A DNA stretch of 64,000 nt, taken from Tolypothrix brevis GSE-NOS-MK-07-07A (lineage in GTDB: Bacteria > Cyanobacteriota > Cyanobacteriia > Cyanobacteriales > Nostocaceae). The stretch is from assembly GCA_019358985.1 (NCBI GenBank), contig JAHHIJ010000012.1:62001-126000 (forward strand), read 5' to 3'. Both the position numbers and the translations under genes were made by a program. This document shows, piece after piece, positions 17,412 through 28,434 of this stretch. Positions within the stretch are counted from its first letter, which is position 1, and each line of letters starts with the position of its first letter. Below the pieces are notes generated by a model, which had not been told where the DNA came from, did not search any database, and saw only the letters and a list, made by a program, of their open reading frames with translations.

Positions 17412-20400
17412 ATGAATCAACATTCTCAAAACTTTCAACAAAGCGATGTCTTCTCTAAGAGAGGCTGTGGCAATGACGGGCTTCGCAACTGTTCTACAGT
17501 TGTTGATATCCTGCGTTTCAGAAGTTCTACCCAAGCAAATCGAGATGTTTTCACCTTTTTATTGGATGGGGAAACCGAGCAAACAACCCTAATCTATCAG
17601 GAATTAGATCGGCGATCGCGCCAAATAGCTGCTCAATTACAAGCGTTGGGTTTGACTGGGGAACGCGCTTTACTACTTTACCCCGCCGGACTAGATTTTT
17701 TGGTTGCTTTTTTCGGTTGTTTATATGCGGGAGTTGTGGCTGTAACTGCCTATCCCCCTAGAAATGAGCGCAACACACCGAGAATAAAAGCTATTTCTAT
17801 AGATGCACAAGCAGCGATCGCTCTCACTACAACAGAAATCCTGCCTACTGTGCGGTCTTTAATGTCACAAAAGACTGACTTAGAATCCTTACTGTGGCTG
17901 ACTACTGATAATCTTGCGGAGGGAATAGAAGATGCTTGGCAAGAACCCTCTATTGATGGAGATACCTTAGCTTTTCTGCAATATACTTCCGGTTCGACGG
18001 GGACACCCAAGGGTGTGATGATTAGTCATGGAAATCTACTGCATAATGCTCAGACAACTTGTCAATTTATGGAGCATTCTGAAGAAAGTAAATTCGTGAC
18101 GTGGCTGCCGATGTACCATGATATGGGTCTAATTGGTGGCATATTACAACCTTTGTATGGAGGTTTCCCTTGTATTATCATGCCTCCAACTTCCTTTCTC
18201 CAACGTCCTTATCGTTGGTTGCAGGCAATTTCCCGCTATCGAGGAACAACAAGCGGAGGACCCAATTTTGCCTACGACTTATGTGTGCAAAAAATCACTT
18301 CCGAGCAAAAAGCAACTTTGGATTTGAGTAGTTGGAATGTAGCATTTAACGGTGCTGAACCAATTCGTCACGAAACCCTGGAACGTTTTGCAGAGACGTT
18401 TGCAGAGTGTGGTTTCCGTAGAGAGGCTTTCTATCCTTGTTACGGAATGGCGGAAACAACCCTGATGATTTCCGGTGTAGATAAAGCTACATCACCGAAA
18501 ATACAAGCGGTTCAGAAATCTGGATTAGCAGCGAATCGAGTTGTAGAATCCTCTGGGGAGGACGGGGATCGATATAATTTTGTCAGTTGCGGTCGAGTTA
18601 TACCACAACAGGAAGTAGCGATCGCTAATCCCGAAACCCTCAGTAGTTGTAAACCTGATGAAATCGGGGAAATCTGGGTATCTGGTCCGAGTGTTAGTCA
18701 AGGTTATTGGAATCGTTTTCAAGAGACAGCAGAAACTTTCCATGCTTATCTATCTGACACTGGTGTAGGTCCTTTTCTGCGGACGGGAGATTTAGGTTTT
18801 TTACAGAATAACGAGCTTTTCATTACAGGTAGAGCCAAAGATTTAATTATTATTCGGGGTAGAAATCTTTACCCGCAAGATATAGAATTAACCGCAGAAC
18901 GCAGTCATTCATCTTTAAATTCCGGTGCTAGCGCAGCCTTTACAGTCGAGGTAGACAACGAAGAACGGCTGGTAATCGTCCAAGAATTGAAGTTTCGTGC
19001 CAAGCCAAATTTAGAAGAAGTCATATCTGCAATTCGACAAGCTGTGACTGAAGAACATGAAGTCCAAGTTTATGCTGTGGTTTTGATTAAACCAGGTAGT
19101 ATTCCCAAAACTTCCAGTGGTAAAATTCAACGTCGGGCAACTCGCACCCAGTTTCAGAATGATGAACTGAATGTAGTTGTCAGTAATATTCTCAAAATTA
19201 GCAATATTCTCAGAGAGGAAACTCGATTACAGCGTTCCGAACTTTTGGCACTTTCTCCAAGGGAATGTCAACAGCTTTTAGAAACCTATCTGATTGAACA
19301 GGAAGCGAGAGTACTGGCGATCGCACCCGATGATATCAATCCTGAACAACCATTAAGCGTTCTGGGGCTTGATTCTTTAAAAGTGTTTGAGTTGAAAAAC
19401 CGGGTTGAGGTTGATTTAGAGGTAGAAGTATCGGTAGCAGACTTCTTTGCAGGGATGAGTACGCGATCGCTCGTCACTAAGATACTTGCTGAGATAACAG
19501 TAGATGGATTACCTTGTTTGTCCCTAACCCAGCAACAGAGGGGTAAATCTGGGAATTCTGCATATCCCCTTTCTTTTAGCCAAAAAGGATTGTGGTTTCT
19601 CCATCAGTTAAATCCCGATACTCCTACATACAATATTCCAATTATTATTAAGTTTCAAGGTTGTTTTAACTTATCAGCCCTAGAGGAAAGTTTAAACGAG
19701 ATTATTAAACGACATGAAGTATTACGCACCAGCTTTGCAGTTATAGATGAGCAACCCGTTCAAGTCATCAATCAAGCTGAACCTTTAAATTTGGTAGTTG
19801 AAGATTTGCGGGAACTACCAGAGAGAGAACGCGAGCGCACAGCAGAAGTTTTAACTCGTGAATTTGCACAGCAACCCTTTGATTTATCAGAGCGATCGCT
19901 ATTGCGGGCAAAATTTTTGCAAATAGATGACAAAAATTATTATTTAATTCTCACTCTCCATCATATAATTACAGATGGTTGGTCTATTGGTGTTTTCATC
20001 AAAGAATTGACTGTGCTATACACAGCATTCTCTACAGCCAAACCATCACCATTAGCTGAATTACCAATTCAGTACGGAGATTTTGTAAATTGGCAGCGAG
20101 AATGGCTGAATGAGCAACGCATTCAACCGTTATTTAACTACTGGAAACAAAAGTTGCAGGGTGAGCTACCCATACTAAACTTACCCACTGACCGTCCGCG
20201 TCCTCCAGTGCAAACATTTAAAGGCGCTCAAGCGAAACTAGTTTTTTCCCAAACCCTGAAAAAACAACTGAGGGATTTGAGCCGTCAACAGGGAGTAACC
20301 CTATTTATGACCTTGCTGACAGCCTTCAAAATCTTACTGTATCGTTACACAGGTCAGACTGACATTTTAGTCGGTTCACCCATTGCCAATCGGAACAAAG

Positions 20401-22841
20401 CAGAAATCGAATCCTTAATAGGATTTTTTATCAACGTTTTGGTATTGCGTACAGACCTTTCTGGGGAATTGAGTTTTCAGGACTTGCTAATGCGAGTGAA
20501 GTCAACCGCACTAGAAGCATACGTTCACCAAGATTTACCCTTTGAAAAATTAGTAGAAGAACTACAGCCCAGTAGAGACTTGAGTTATAACCCACTATTT
20601 CAAGTGATGTTCGTTCTCCAAAATCTTCCCAAACCAAATTTAAGTTTATCTGATGATGTATCTCTGAGTTATGAGGAGGGCTATAACGGTACATCGAAGT
20701 TTGATTTGACATTGTTTATGGAGGATAGGGAAGAAGGCTTGGTGGCAACTTGTGAGTATAATCGGGATTTATTTAATCCAGATACCATTGCCAGAATGTT
20801 GCGACATTTCCAGACTTTACTGGAAAGTATAGTTAGCGATCGCCGGCAAAATATTTCCGAATTGCAACTATTAACACCACCTGAATCCCAGCAGTTATTA
20901 ATTGACTGGAATGATACTCACACGAACTATCCCCAAGATAAATGTGTTCATCAGTTATTTGAGGAACAGGTAGAGAAAACACCAGATGCGATCGCTATTG
21001 TTTTTGACAATCAAAAATTAACCTACCAAGAGTTAAACAGCCGAGCAAATCAGTTAGCACACTACTTACAACACTTAGGTGTGAAGCCTGAAACAATTGT
21101 AGGTGTTTGTATCAAGCGTAGCCCAGAAATGGCGATCGCATTGCTCGCTATCCTCAAAGCAGGTGGTGCTTACGTACCTCTAGATCCAGCCTATCCCCAG
21201 GAACGTTTGGCTTTTATGCTAACGGATTCCCAATTACCCATCCTATTAACTCAAAACCAACTTTTAGCAAAACTTCCTCAACACCAAGCACAAACAATTT
21301 GTTTGGATCAAAATTGGGAAAAATTTGTGGATTACTCTGAAGAAAACCCCAATAGTCAAGTACAACCCGACAACTTGGCTTACATCATTTATACCTCTGG
21401 TTCCACAGGTAAACCCAAAGGAACAATGATTATCCACGGTGGGATGGTAAATTATCTAAGTTGGTGTATAAAAGCCTATAATGTTGCTGCTGGAGAAGGT
21501 TCCACTGTAAACTCTTCCATTGGTTTTGATGCTACTATTACCAGTTTATTTTCTCCCTTATTGGTAGGATGCAAAGTAGTCCTTTTACCAGAAGAGAATG
21601 AAATAGAAGAACTCAAACAAACTTTGTGTTCTGGAACTAAATATAGCTTAGTCAAAATAACTCCCGCTCATTTAGAAATTCTCAGCCATTTATTAGCAGA
21701 CGAACAAGTAAATATTCAAGTCCAAGCATTTATTATTGGTGGAGAAGCCCTATCAGAAAAAGTCACCAATCTCTGGCAAAAAAAAGCACCATTAACTAAA
21801 CTAATTAACGAATATGGTCCCACAGAAACTGTAGTTGGATGTTGTATTTACGAAGTTGAAAAACAAAGCTTTCCTGGAGGAAATATTCCCATCGGTCGTC
21901 CTATCGCTAACACTGAGTTATACATTTTAGATAGCCAATTACAACCAGTTCCCATTGGAGTTGTTGGTGAATTATATATCGGTGGTGTTGGTGTTGCGAG
22001 AGGTTATTTAAATCGTCCCGAATTAACCCAAGAAAGATTCATTGATAATCCATTTAATCATATTGTAGAGATGCTATATGTAACATCTCAATCTATAACG
22101 TCTCCAAAATTATACAAAACTGGCGATTTAGCCCGTTATTTACCAGACGGAAATATAGAGTATTTAGGGCGAGTCGATAATCAAGTTAAAATTAGAGGCT
22201 TTCGGATTGAGTTAGGTGAGATTGAGAATGCATTGCTAAAACATTCAGCAGTGCGAGAGGTCGTAGTTTTAGCGCGAGAAGACAAAGCTGGTGACAAACA
22301 ATTAGTTGCTTATATTGTTTCTGGGCAACATCAAATACCCACAGTTAGCGAACTGCGAAACTATCTCAAAGAACTCTTGCCTGATTACATGATACCCGGT
22401 GTTTTCACTTTCCTAGACACCCTACCACTGTTACTCAACGGAAAAGTAGATCGTCGTGCTTTACCTGTTCCTGGCAGCTTGCGTCCAACTTTAACAACTA
22501 CCTATCAATTGCCTCAGTCACAAATGGAACAGCAGATAGCGAAGCTGTGGCAAGAGGTACTGCACATAGAACAAGTGGGTATTCATGATAACTTTTTTGA
22601 CTTAGGTGGACATTCCCTACTGATTTTGAAAGTAAACAATAAACTACGTGGGATTGTACAGCGAGATATATCAGTAGTAACAATGTTTCAAAATCCCACG
22701 ATTTATTCACTAGCGCAATATTTAAGTAAAGAACAAAAACTTTCTTTTACAGGAACACGCGATCGCGCGAATAAGCAAATTGAAGCTATCAATCGCCAAA
22801 AGCAATTATTGAGCAAACAAGGTAGAAAAAATTATGGTTAG
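17412..22841 (+). CDS. Lipopeptide loading protein: FAAL-ACP-C-A(Asn-like)-PCP
   Basis: 1809-aa starter enzyme. Residues about 30-600 are a fatty-acyl-AMP ligase (YTSGSTGTPKGVM near 187; WLPMYHDMGLIGG; SGGPNFAYDLC). They are followed by an ACP (LGLDSLKVFEL, Ser near 653), a condensation domain (about 715-1140, HHIITDGW near 848), an adenylation domain (about 1175-1690, YTSGSTGKPKG near 1325) and a PCP (DLGGHSLL near 1730). A free fatty acid is activated as acyl-AMP, moved to the ACP and used to N-acylate the first amino acid. The A-domain pocket reads D-A-T-K-I-G-E-V-G-K, close to the asparagine code DLTKLGEVGK. The gene overlaps the next one by 8 bp, which indicates translational coupling. 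Confidence 0.93.
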   Translation: MNQHSQNFQQSDVFSKRGCGNDGLRNCSTVVDILRFRSSTQANRDVFTFLLDGETEQTTLIYQELDRRSRQIAAQLQALGLTGERALLLYPAGLDFLVAFFGCLYAGVVAVTAYPPRNERNTPRIKAISIDAQAAIALTTTEILPTVRSLMSQKTDLESLLWLTTDNLAEGIEDAWQEPSIDGDTLAFLQYTSGSTGTPKGVMISHGNLLHNAQTTCQFMEHSEESKFVTWLPMYHDMGLIGGILQPLYGGFPCIIMPPTSFLQRPYRWLQAISRYRGTTSGGPNFAYDLCVQKITSEQKATLDLSSWNVAFNGAEPIRHETLERFAETFAECGFRREAFYPCYGMAETTLMISGVDKATSPKIQAVQKSGLAANRVVESSGEDGDRYNFVSCGRVIPQQEVAIANPETLSSCKPDEIGEIWVSGPSVSQGYWNRFQETAETFHAYLSDTGVGPFLRTGDLGFLQNNELFITGRAKDLIIIRGRNLYPQDIELTAERSHSSLNSGASAAFTVEVDNEERLVIVQELKFRAKPNLEEVISAIRQAVTEEHEVQVYAVVLIKPGSIPKTSSGKIQRRATRTQFQNDELNVVVSNILKISNILREETRLQRSELLALSPRECQQLLETYLIEQEARVLAIAPDDINPEQPLSVLGLDSLKVFELKNRVEVDLEVEVSVADFFAGMSTRSLVTKILAEITVDGLPCLSLTQQQRGKSGNSAYPLSFSQKGLWFLHQLNPDTPTYNIPIIIKFQGCFNLSALEESLNEIIKRHEVLRTSFAVIDEQPVQVINQAEPLNLVVEDLRELPERERERTAEVLTREFAQQPFDLSERSLLRAKFLQIDDKNYYLILTLHHIITDGWSIGVFIKELTVLYTAFSTAKPSPLAELPIQYGDFVNWQREWLNEQRIQPLFNYWKQKLQGELPILNLPTDRPRPPVQTFKGAQAKLVFSQTLKKQLRDLSRQQGVTLFMTLLTAFKILLYRYTGQTDILVGSPIANRNKAEIESLIGFFINVLVLRTDLSGELSFQDLLMRVKSTALEAYVHQDLPFEKLVEELQPSRDLSYNPLFQVMFVLQNLPKPNLSLSDDVSLSYEEGYNGTSKFDLTLFMEDREEGLVATCEYNRDLFNPDTIARMLRHFQTLLESIVSDRRQNISELQLLTPPESQQLLIDWNDTHTNYPQDKCVHQLFEEQVEKTPDAIAIVFDNQKLTYQELNSRANQLAHYLQHLGVKPETIVGVCIKRSPEMAIALLAILKAGGAYVPLDPAYPQERLAFMLTDSQLPILLTQNQLLAKLPQHQAQTICLDQNWEKFVDYSEENPNSQVQPDNLAYIIYTSGSTGKPKGTMIIHGGMVNYLSWCIKAYNVAAGEGSTVNSSIGFDATITSLFSPLLVGCKVVLLPEENEIEELKQTLCSGTKYSLVKITPAHLEILSHLLADEQVNIQVQAFIIGGEALSEKVTNLWQKKAPLTKLINEYGPTETVVGCCIYEVEKQSFPGGNIPIGRPIANTELYILDSQLQPVPIGVVGELYIGGVGVARGYLNRPELTQERFIDNPFNHIVEMLYVTSQSITSPKLYKTGDLARYLPDGNIEYLGRVDNQVKIRGFRIELGEIENALLKHSAVREVVVLAREDKAGDKQLVAYIVSGQHQIPTVSELRNYLKELLPDYMIPGVFTFLDTLPLLLNGKVDRRALPVPGSLRPTLTTTYQLPQSQMEQQIAKLWQEVLHIEQVGIHDNFFDLGGHSLLILKVNNKLRGIVQRDISVVTMFQNPTIYSLAQYLSKEQKLSFTGTRDRANKQIEAINRQKQLLSKQGRKNYG

Positions 22842-25800
22842 CACTACATCTAATGATGCTCTAGAAGGAATCGCCATAATTGGGATGTCAGGGCGTTTTC
22901 CTGGAGCAAAAGATATTTCTAGCTTTTGGCAAAATTTATGTGATGGTGTGGAAGCAATTTCTACGTTTACAGATGAAGAATTAATTGAATTTGAAGTTTC
23001 ACGGGAATTACTCAATAATTCTAATTATTTAAAAGTTGGTGCAATATTAGAGGATATCGATTTATTTGATGCTTCATTCTTTGGATTTAATCCCAAAGAA
23101 GCAGAAATTACTGACCCTCAACATCGTTTATTTTTAGAATGTGCATGGGAAGCATTAGAAAATGCAGGTTACGATTCCCAAAATTGTAAAAGTCGAATTG
23201 GTGTCTATGCTGGTGCTAGTTTAAATAATTATCAATCATTTAATTTAAACCGTGACCAAATTGGGTCAGCCAACAGTTTCCAAAAAATGATAGGTAATGA
23301 TAAGGATTTTTTAGCTACTCGTGTTTCCTATAAATTAAACCTTACTGGTCCAAGTCTTACAGTACAAACTGCTTGTTCTACTTCCTTGGTTGCAACTTCC
23401 TTAGCTTGTCAAAGCTTATTGAACTACCAATGTGATATGGCTTTAGCTGGTGGAGTATCTATTCGTATTCCTCAAAAAACAGGATATCTGCACCAAGAAG
23501 GAGGAATTTTATCACCTGACGGTCACTGTCGTGCTTTTGATGCCAAAGCAAGGGGGACGATTATTGGTAATGGTGCTGGAGTAGTGGTTTTAAAGCGGTT
23601 GGCTGATGCGATCGCTGATGGGGATCACATCTATGCAGTTATTAAAGGAAATGCTATAAACAACGATGGTTCTGGTAAAGTCGGTTACACAGCACCTAGC
23701 GTTAACGGACAAGCTCAAGTCATTGCAGAGGCGCTTGCTTTAGCTGATGTGGAAGCTGAAACAATCAGCTATATCGAAGCTCATGGAACAGGAACTGTAT
23801 TGGGCGATCCCATTGAAATTTCTGCTTTAACAAATGTTTTTCGAGAAAGTACTGATCAAAAGGGATTTTGTGCGATCGGCTCAGTCAAAACGAATATTGG
23901 TCATTTGGACGCAGCAGCAGGAGTTACAAGTTTAATTAAAACTGCTTTGGCTCTAAAGCATCAGCAAATACCTCCCAGCCTAAACTTTGAACAACCCAAT
24001 CCAGAAATTGATTTTGCTAACAGTCCTTTTTACGTCAATACCAAACTAACAGAGTGGAAAACAACTCATATCCCCCGTCGTGCTGGTGTTAGTTCTCTGG
24101 GTATAGGTGGAACCAACGCTCATGTCATTTTAGAAGAAGCCCCAATCCTTCCAGAGTCTACTTCTTCTCGTCCTTGGCAGTTATTAGTACTTTCAGCAAA
24201 AACAGACTCTGCATTAAAAACCGCAAGTGTCAACCTGGTAAATCACCTCAAACAGTATCCAGACTTGAACCTTGCAGATATTGCTTACACCTTACAGTGT
24301 GGACGACAAGCTTTTGAACATAGACAAACTGTTGTTTGTCGCGATATTGCAGATGCGATCGTTGCGTTTGAAAATCCCAAAAGAGTACTCAGCAACACCC
24401 AAGAAACGCAGGAACTGTCTGTAGCATTTATGTTCCCCGGTCTTGGTACTCAATATGAAAATATGGGTTGGGAACTTTATCAAGTTGAATCTATCTTTCG
24501 CAAGCAGGTTGATTACTGTTGTGAATTTCTCAAACCGCTTCTTGGTCAAGATTTACGAGATATCCTTTATCCAAACAGAAATTCTCCACAAACTCAAGAA
24601 AACCAACAATCGATATCTGAATCTTCAGGTTTGGATTTACGAAAAATGTTGGGTAGAAATGGGGAACAACCAAATGCACAATTGTTGTCTGCAACCTCCT
24701 TACTCAATCAAACCGATCTAGCTCAACCAGCTATTTTTGTCATTGAATATGCCTTAGCACAGCTATTGATGTCCTGGGGAATCCATCCTCAAGCAATGAT
24801 TGGGTACAGTATTGGTGAGTATGTCGCAGCGACTGTGGCAGGAGTTTTATCTCTAGAAGAAGGCTTAAAACTGATTGCCGCAAGAGCGCAGATGATCCAA
24901 AAATTACCAGGTGGAGCAATGCTTGCAGTTCCACTTTCACAAGCGGAAATATCTCCCCTACTCAATCACAAACTCTCACTCTCTGCGGTCAACGGACAAT
25001 CTATGTGCGTAGTTGCAGGTGAAACTAAGGCTGTAGAGACTCTTGAACAACAGTTAATTGAAAGAGGTTTAGCTTGTCGTCGTCTCGAAACTTCCCATGC
25101 TTTCCATTCTCACATGATGGAGGGTACTACCTCTGATTTACGTGAGTTGGTCAAAACATTTAATCTCCAAGCACCAAAAATTCCTTATGTATCTAACGTT
25201 ACTGGAACTTGGATAACAGCAGCAGAAGCCACAAATCCCGATTACTGGGTTAAGCATCTGTGTCAAGCTGTGTTATTTGCTCCGGGTATCCAAGAACTGT
25301 GGAAACAACAGCATCCGATTTTGTTGGAAGTTGGTCCAGGACAAACTCTAGGTAGTTTTGCCCTTCAATGTATAGAAAATAATCCAACAGTCAATCAGAT
25401 TGTCTTACCCTCTCTTAGATATTCCTATGATCGACAATCAGACTTGGCATTTTTACTAAAAACATTGGGTAGGCTCTGGTTAGCAGGACTAGAAATAGAT
25501 TGGTCAGGATTTTATGCTCGCGAACACCGCCATCGTGTTCCTCTACCGACATATCCTTTTGAACGGCAACGCTACTGGAGTAAAAATGATAACAAAATTC
25601 ATCCAGGAGATGAAAGTAAAATTGGTAAAAATTCAAATATTGCTGACTGGTTTTATGTCCCTTCTTGGAAGCAACTCCCTTTAGTAAAAAATGAGCAGGT
25701 AATATCTGCATGTTATATAGTGTTTGTTGACGAATGCGGGGTAGGTTCTAAGATTGTTCAACAATTGCGACAAGCAGAACAGGATGTAATTGCAGTATTA

Positions 25801-27498
25801 ATTGGTGATAATTTTGAACAAATTAATAGTAATACTTATACCATTAATCCTGAAAAGCAAGATGACTATAACACTTTGCTTCAGGCTATTCAGAAGCAAG
25901 AAAAAACACCAAACCTGATAATTCATTTATGGAGTGTGGCTAATTCCTTGAATCATTCGATAGAAACTATTCAAAATAATAGTTTTTGGAGTTTGATTTA
26001 TTTAGTGCAATCTTTAGAAGAACAAAACTTTAGCAAATCTGTTCGGATTTTAGTTGTTACTAATAATCTTTATGATATAACTGGTGAAGAAAAATTATCA
26101 CCAATAAAAGCAACAGTTTTGGGAGCTTGTAAGGTAATACCCCAAGAGTATTTGGGTATAAGTTGTTGCCAAGTAGATATAGTCATTCCTGAATCAAACA
26201 TTGAAAAATTGATAGAAAGTTTGATTGCAGAACAGAGAGTAGACTCTGGAGAATCAATTATTGCTTATCGAGGTAATCATCGTTGGGTGCAGGTATTTGA
26301 GCCTATAAATATAGAAAAACCTATTCACGGTAAAACACGATTACGGCAAGAAGGAGTTTACTTAATAACCGGTGGTATGGGAGGAGTAGGATTAGAGCTT
26401 GCTAAATATCTTGCTCACAAAGCAAAAGCTAAACTTATCCTAATTGGACGTTCGGAAGTACCTAAAAAAGAGTATTGGGATGATTGGCTAACCACTCATG
26501 ATGTGTCTGATGCGATTAGCTGCAAAATTCAAAAAGTGCAAGAATTAGAAAAATTAGGAGCAGAAGTTTTAGTATTATCGGCTGATGTGACTAATGATGA
26601 ACAGATGCAAACGGTAATTGATCTGGGTCTTGAAAGATTTGGCGCAATCAATGGTGTTATTCATGCAGCAGGATTTACCGATTTTGATATTGAACTAATC
26701 CAATATAAGTCATCAGGAAAAGAAAAAAATATTTCTGACCCCAAAGTAAAGGGAACTCTAGTACTTCATAATATTCTCAAAAATATAAACTTAGACTTTT
26801 GGGTACTCATCTCAAGTCTCAGTTCGGTTCTAGGTGGATTAGGAGACGTAGATTATTGTGCAGCCAATAACTTTTTAGATAAATTTGCCCACTTTAATAC
26901 TCGCCAAAATCATCAATTTACAGTAGCTATTAATTGGGATGCATGGAAAGAAGTTGGTATGGCGGTTAAATCAGATGTCTCTGATGAACTCAAAAAATTA
27001 AGAAAAGAAACTATTGAAAATGGTATGCTATCTACAGAAGCAATTGATGCATTTGACCGAATTTTAGGAATTTCTCTCTCTCAAGTAATAGTTTCCACTC
27101 GATACCTACAAGCATTGATTAACAAAAATAGTAAATCTATTTTATCGAATGTTCCTGACTATAGCTTAGATAATTACACTAATTTATCCGATACCAAGTA
27201 TTCACGAAATCTTCAAAACAATACTTACATTGCGCCCCGCAATAAAGTTGAGCAAAGTATTGCAGACATTTGGAAGGAATTGCTAGGTTTTGAAAAAATC
27301 GGTGTTAATGATAACTTTTTAGACTTAGGTGGAAACTCTTTAATGGCGACCCAAATGATTTCCCAACTTCGTAAATTTTTTCAAGTGGAGTTATCTTTGC
27401 GGACTGTTTTTGAAGCACAAACTATAGCTGATTTAGCCTTAGCTATTGAGGATACGATCATTAAAGAATTAGAAGAGCTAACTGAAGATGATAATTAA
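22834..27498 (+). CDS. Type I PKS module KS-AT-KR-ACP
   Basis: 1554 aa. The ketosynthase (about 8-435) has the full triad: TACSTS near 178, EAHGTGT and KTNIGHLDAAAG. The acyltransferase (about 525-845) has GYSIGE near 657 in place of the usual GHSxGE, an extra GLDLRKMLGR segment near 597 and HAFHS near 755, a malonyl-type motif. An intact ketoreductase follows (TGGMGGVG near 1176, catalytic Tyr in DYCAANN near 1338), then an ACP (LGGNSLMATQ near 1498). There is no DH, ER or methyltransferase. It should add a two-carbon unit and reduce the beta-keto to hydroxyl on the Asn-loaded chain. The extender cassette follows directly, so this AT is a candidate user of the alternative extender. Confidence 0.92.
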   Translation: MVSTTSNDALEGIAIIGMSGRFPGAKDISSFWQNLCDGVEAISTFTDEELIEFEVSRELLNNSNYLKVGAILEDIDLFDASFFGFNPKEAEITDPQHRLFLECAWEALENAGYDSQNCKSRIGVYAGASLNNYQSFNLNRDQIGSANSFQKMIGNDKDFLATRVSYKLNLTGPSLTVQTACSTSLVATSLACQSLLNYQCDMALAGGVSIRIPQKTGYLHQEGGILSPDGHCRAFDAKARGTIIGNGAGVVVLKRLADAIADGDHIYAVIKGNAINNDGSGKVGYTAPSVNGQAQVIAEALALADVEAETISYIEAHGTGTVLGDPIEISALTNVFRESTDQKGFCAIGSVKTNIGHLDAAAGVTSLIKTALALKHQQIPPSLNFEQPNPEIDFANSPFYVNTKLTEWKTTHIPRRAGVSSLGIGGTNAHVILEEAPILPESTSSRPWQLLVLSAKTDSALKTASVNLVNHLKQYPDLNLADIAYTLQCGRQAFEHRQTVVCRDIADAIVAFENPKRVLSNTQETQELSVAFMFPGLGTQYENMGWELYQVESIFRKQVDYCCEFLKPLLGQDLRDILYPNRNSPQTQENQQSISESSGLDLRKMLGRNGEQPNAQLLSATSLLNQTDLAQPAIFVIEYALAQLLMSWGIHPQAMIGYSIGEYVAATVAGVLSLEEGLKLIAARAQMIQKLPGGAMLAVPLSQAEISPLLNHKLSLSAVNGQSMCVVAGETKAVETLEQQLIERGLACRRLETSHAFHSHMMEGTTSDLRELVKTFNLQAPKIPYVSNVTGTWITAAEATNPDYWVKHLCQAVLFAPGIQELWKQQHPILLEVGPGQTLGSFALQCIENNPTVNQIVLPSLRYSYDRQSDLAFLLKTLGRLWLAGLEIDWSGFYAREHRHRVPLPTYPFERQRYWSKNDNKIHPGDESKIGKNSNIADWFYVPSWKQLPLVKNEQVISACYIVFVDECGVGSKIVQQLRQAEQDVIAVLIGDNFEQINSNTYTINPEKQDDYNTLLQAIQKQEKTPNLIIHLWSVANSLNHSIETIQNNSFWSLIYLVQSLEEQNFSKSVRILVVTNNLYDITGEEKLSPIKATVLGACKVIPQEYLGISCCQVDIVIPESNIEKLIESLIAEQRVDSGESIIAYRGNHRWVQVFEPINIEKPIHGKTRLRQEGVYLITGGMGGVGLELAKYLAHKAKAKLILIGRSEVPKKEYWDDWLTTHDVSDAISCKIQKVQELEKLGAEVLVLSADVTNDEQMQTVIDLGLERFGAINGVIHAAGFTDFDIELIQYKSSGKEKNISDPKVKGTLVLHNILKNINLDFWVLISSLSSVLGGLGDVDYCAANNFLDKFAHFNTRQNHQFTVAINWDAWKEVGMAVKSDVSDELKKLRKETIENGMLSTEAIDAFDRILGISLSQVIVSTRYLQALINKNSKSILSNVPDYSLDNYTNLSDTKYSRNLQNNTYIAPRNKVEQSIADIWKELLGFEKIGVNDNFLDLGGNSLMATQMISQLRKFFQVELSLRTVFEAQTIADLALAIEDTIIKELEELTEDDN

Positions 27499-27559
27499 TT
27501 ACAAAGTATCAAACTCTGTAGAAGATTTATTAACTATATAAAGGAGATTAATATAAATT

Positions 27560-28414
27560 ATGAACATTCAAACAGTAGGCGTTATTGGTGCAGGTGTAAT
27601 GGGAATAGGAGTTGCCCAAAACCTTGCTCAAACAGGTCATAAAGTTCTTCTTGTAGATACTTCTGAAGATATTTTGGATAAAGCTAAACAGGAAATCAGA
27701 AATAATATCCGCTTTCAAGGCTTTTTCAAAAAAGGAGAACACCCAGGAAGCCCAGATGATATCATCGGTAAAATCGAATTTTCAACAAACTATAAAATTC
27801 TAGAAAATTCAGATTTTGTAGTTGAAAATGTCACTGAAAAATGGGATATTAAAAATAAGGTATATCCGCTACTAGATTCTATCTGTCCAGCAGATTGTGT
27901 CTTTGCCGCTAACACCTCAGCAATTCCCATTACCCGCATTGCTTCTGTTACAAAACGTGCTGATAAAGTTCTTGGCATTCACTTTATGAATCCTGTACCG
28001 ATGAAGCCAATGGTGGAGATGATTCGTGGATATCATACTTCTGAGACTACAATTGAGACAGCAAAAAAAATGCTAGATCAAATGGGTAAAGAATGTATTG
28101 TTGTGAATGATTCACCGGGTTTTGTTTCCAATCGCGTGTTAATGTTAACTATTAACGAAGCTATTTTTCTATTACAAGAGCAAGTTGCAACAGCAGAAGA
28201 TGTAGACAAAATCTTTAAAGGCTGTTTTGGTCACAAAATGGGTCCTTTAGAAACAGCGGATTTGATTGGTCTAGACACCATTTTATTTTCTATTGAAGTT
28301 TTGTACGAAAACTTTAATGATAGTAAATATAGACCATGCTCCTTACTCAAAAAAATGGTAGATGCGGGGTTATATGGGAGAAAAAGCGGTCAAGGATTTT
28401 ACGTATATCAATAA
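27560..28414 (+). CDS. 3-hydroxyacyl-CoA dehydrogenase family protein, FkbK/ZmaG-like
   Basis: 284 aa. N-terminal Rossmann motif GAGVMGIG (about 10-17) and the catalytic region GIHFMNPVPMKPMVE typical of 3-hydroxybutyryl-CoA dehydrogenases, then NDSPGFVSNRVLM and a C-terminal dimerisation domain (KMGPLETADLIGLDT). Alone it could be a primary-metabolism enzyme. Placed before a free ACP, an acyl-CoA dehydrogenase and an FkbH-like protein, it fits the dehydrogenase that oxidises glyceryl-ACP toward the semialdehyde in alkoxymalonyl-ACP synthesis. A good ribosome binding site (AAGGAG, 27541-27546) precedes the ATG. Confidence 0.9.
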   Translation: MNIQTVGVIGAGVMGIGVAQNLAQTGHKVLLVDTSEDILDKAKQEIRNNIRFQGFFKKGEHPGSPDDIIGKIEFSTNYKILENSDFVVENVTEKWDIKNKVYPLLDSICPADCVFAANTSAIPITRIASVTKRADKVLGIHFMNPVPMKPMVEMIRGYHTSETTIETAKKMLDQMGKECIVVNDSPGFVSNRVLMLTINEAIFLLQEQVATAEDVDKIFKGCFGHKMGPLETADLIGLDTILFSIEVLYENFNDSKYRPCSLLKKMVDAGLYGRKSGQGFYVYQ

Positions 28415-28434
28415 ATAGGAATAATCTCATAATC

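Noticed and set aside
28336-28434. Upstream extension of the discrete ACP frame
   Set aside because: It overlaps the dehydrogenase gene. The ATG at 28435 gives a normal-length ACP that begins with the expected helix.
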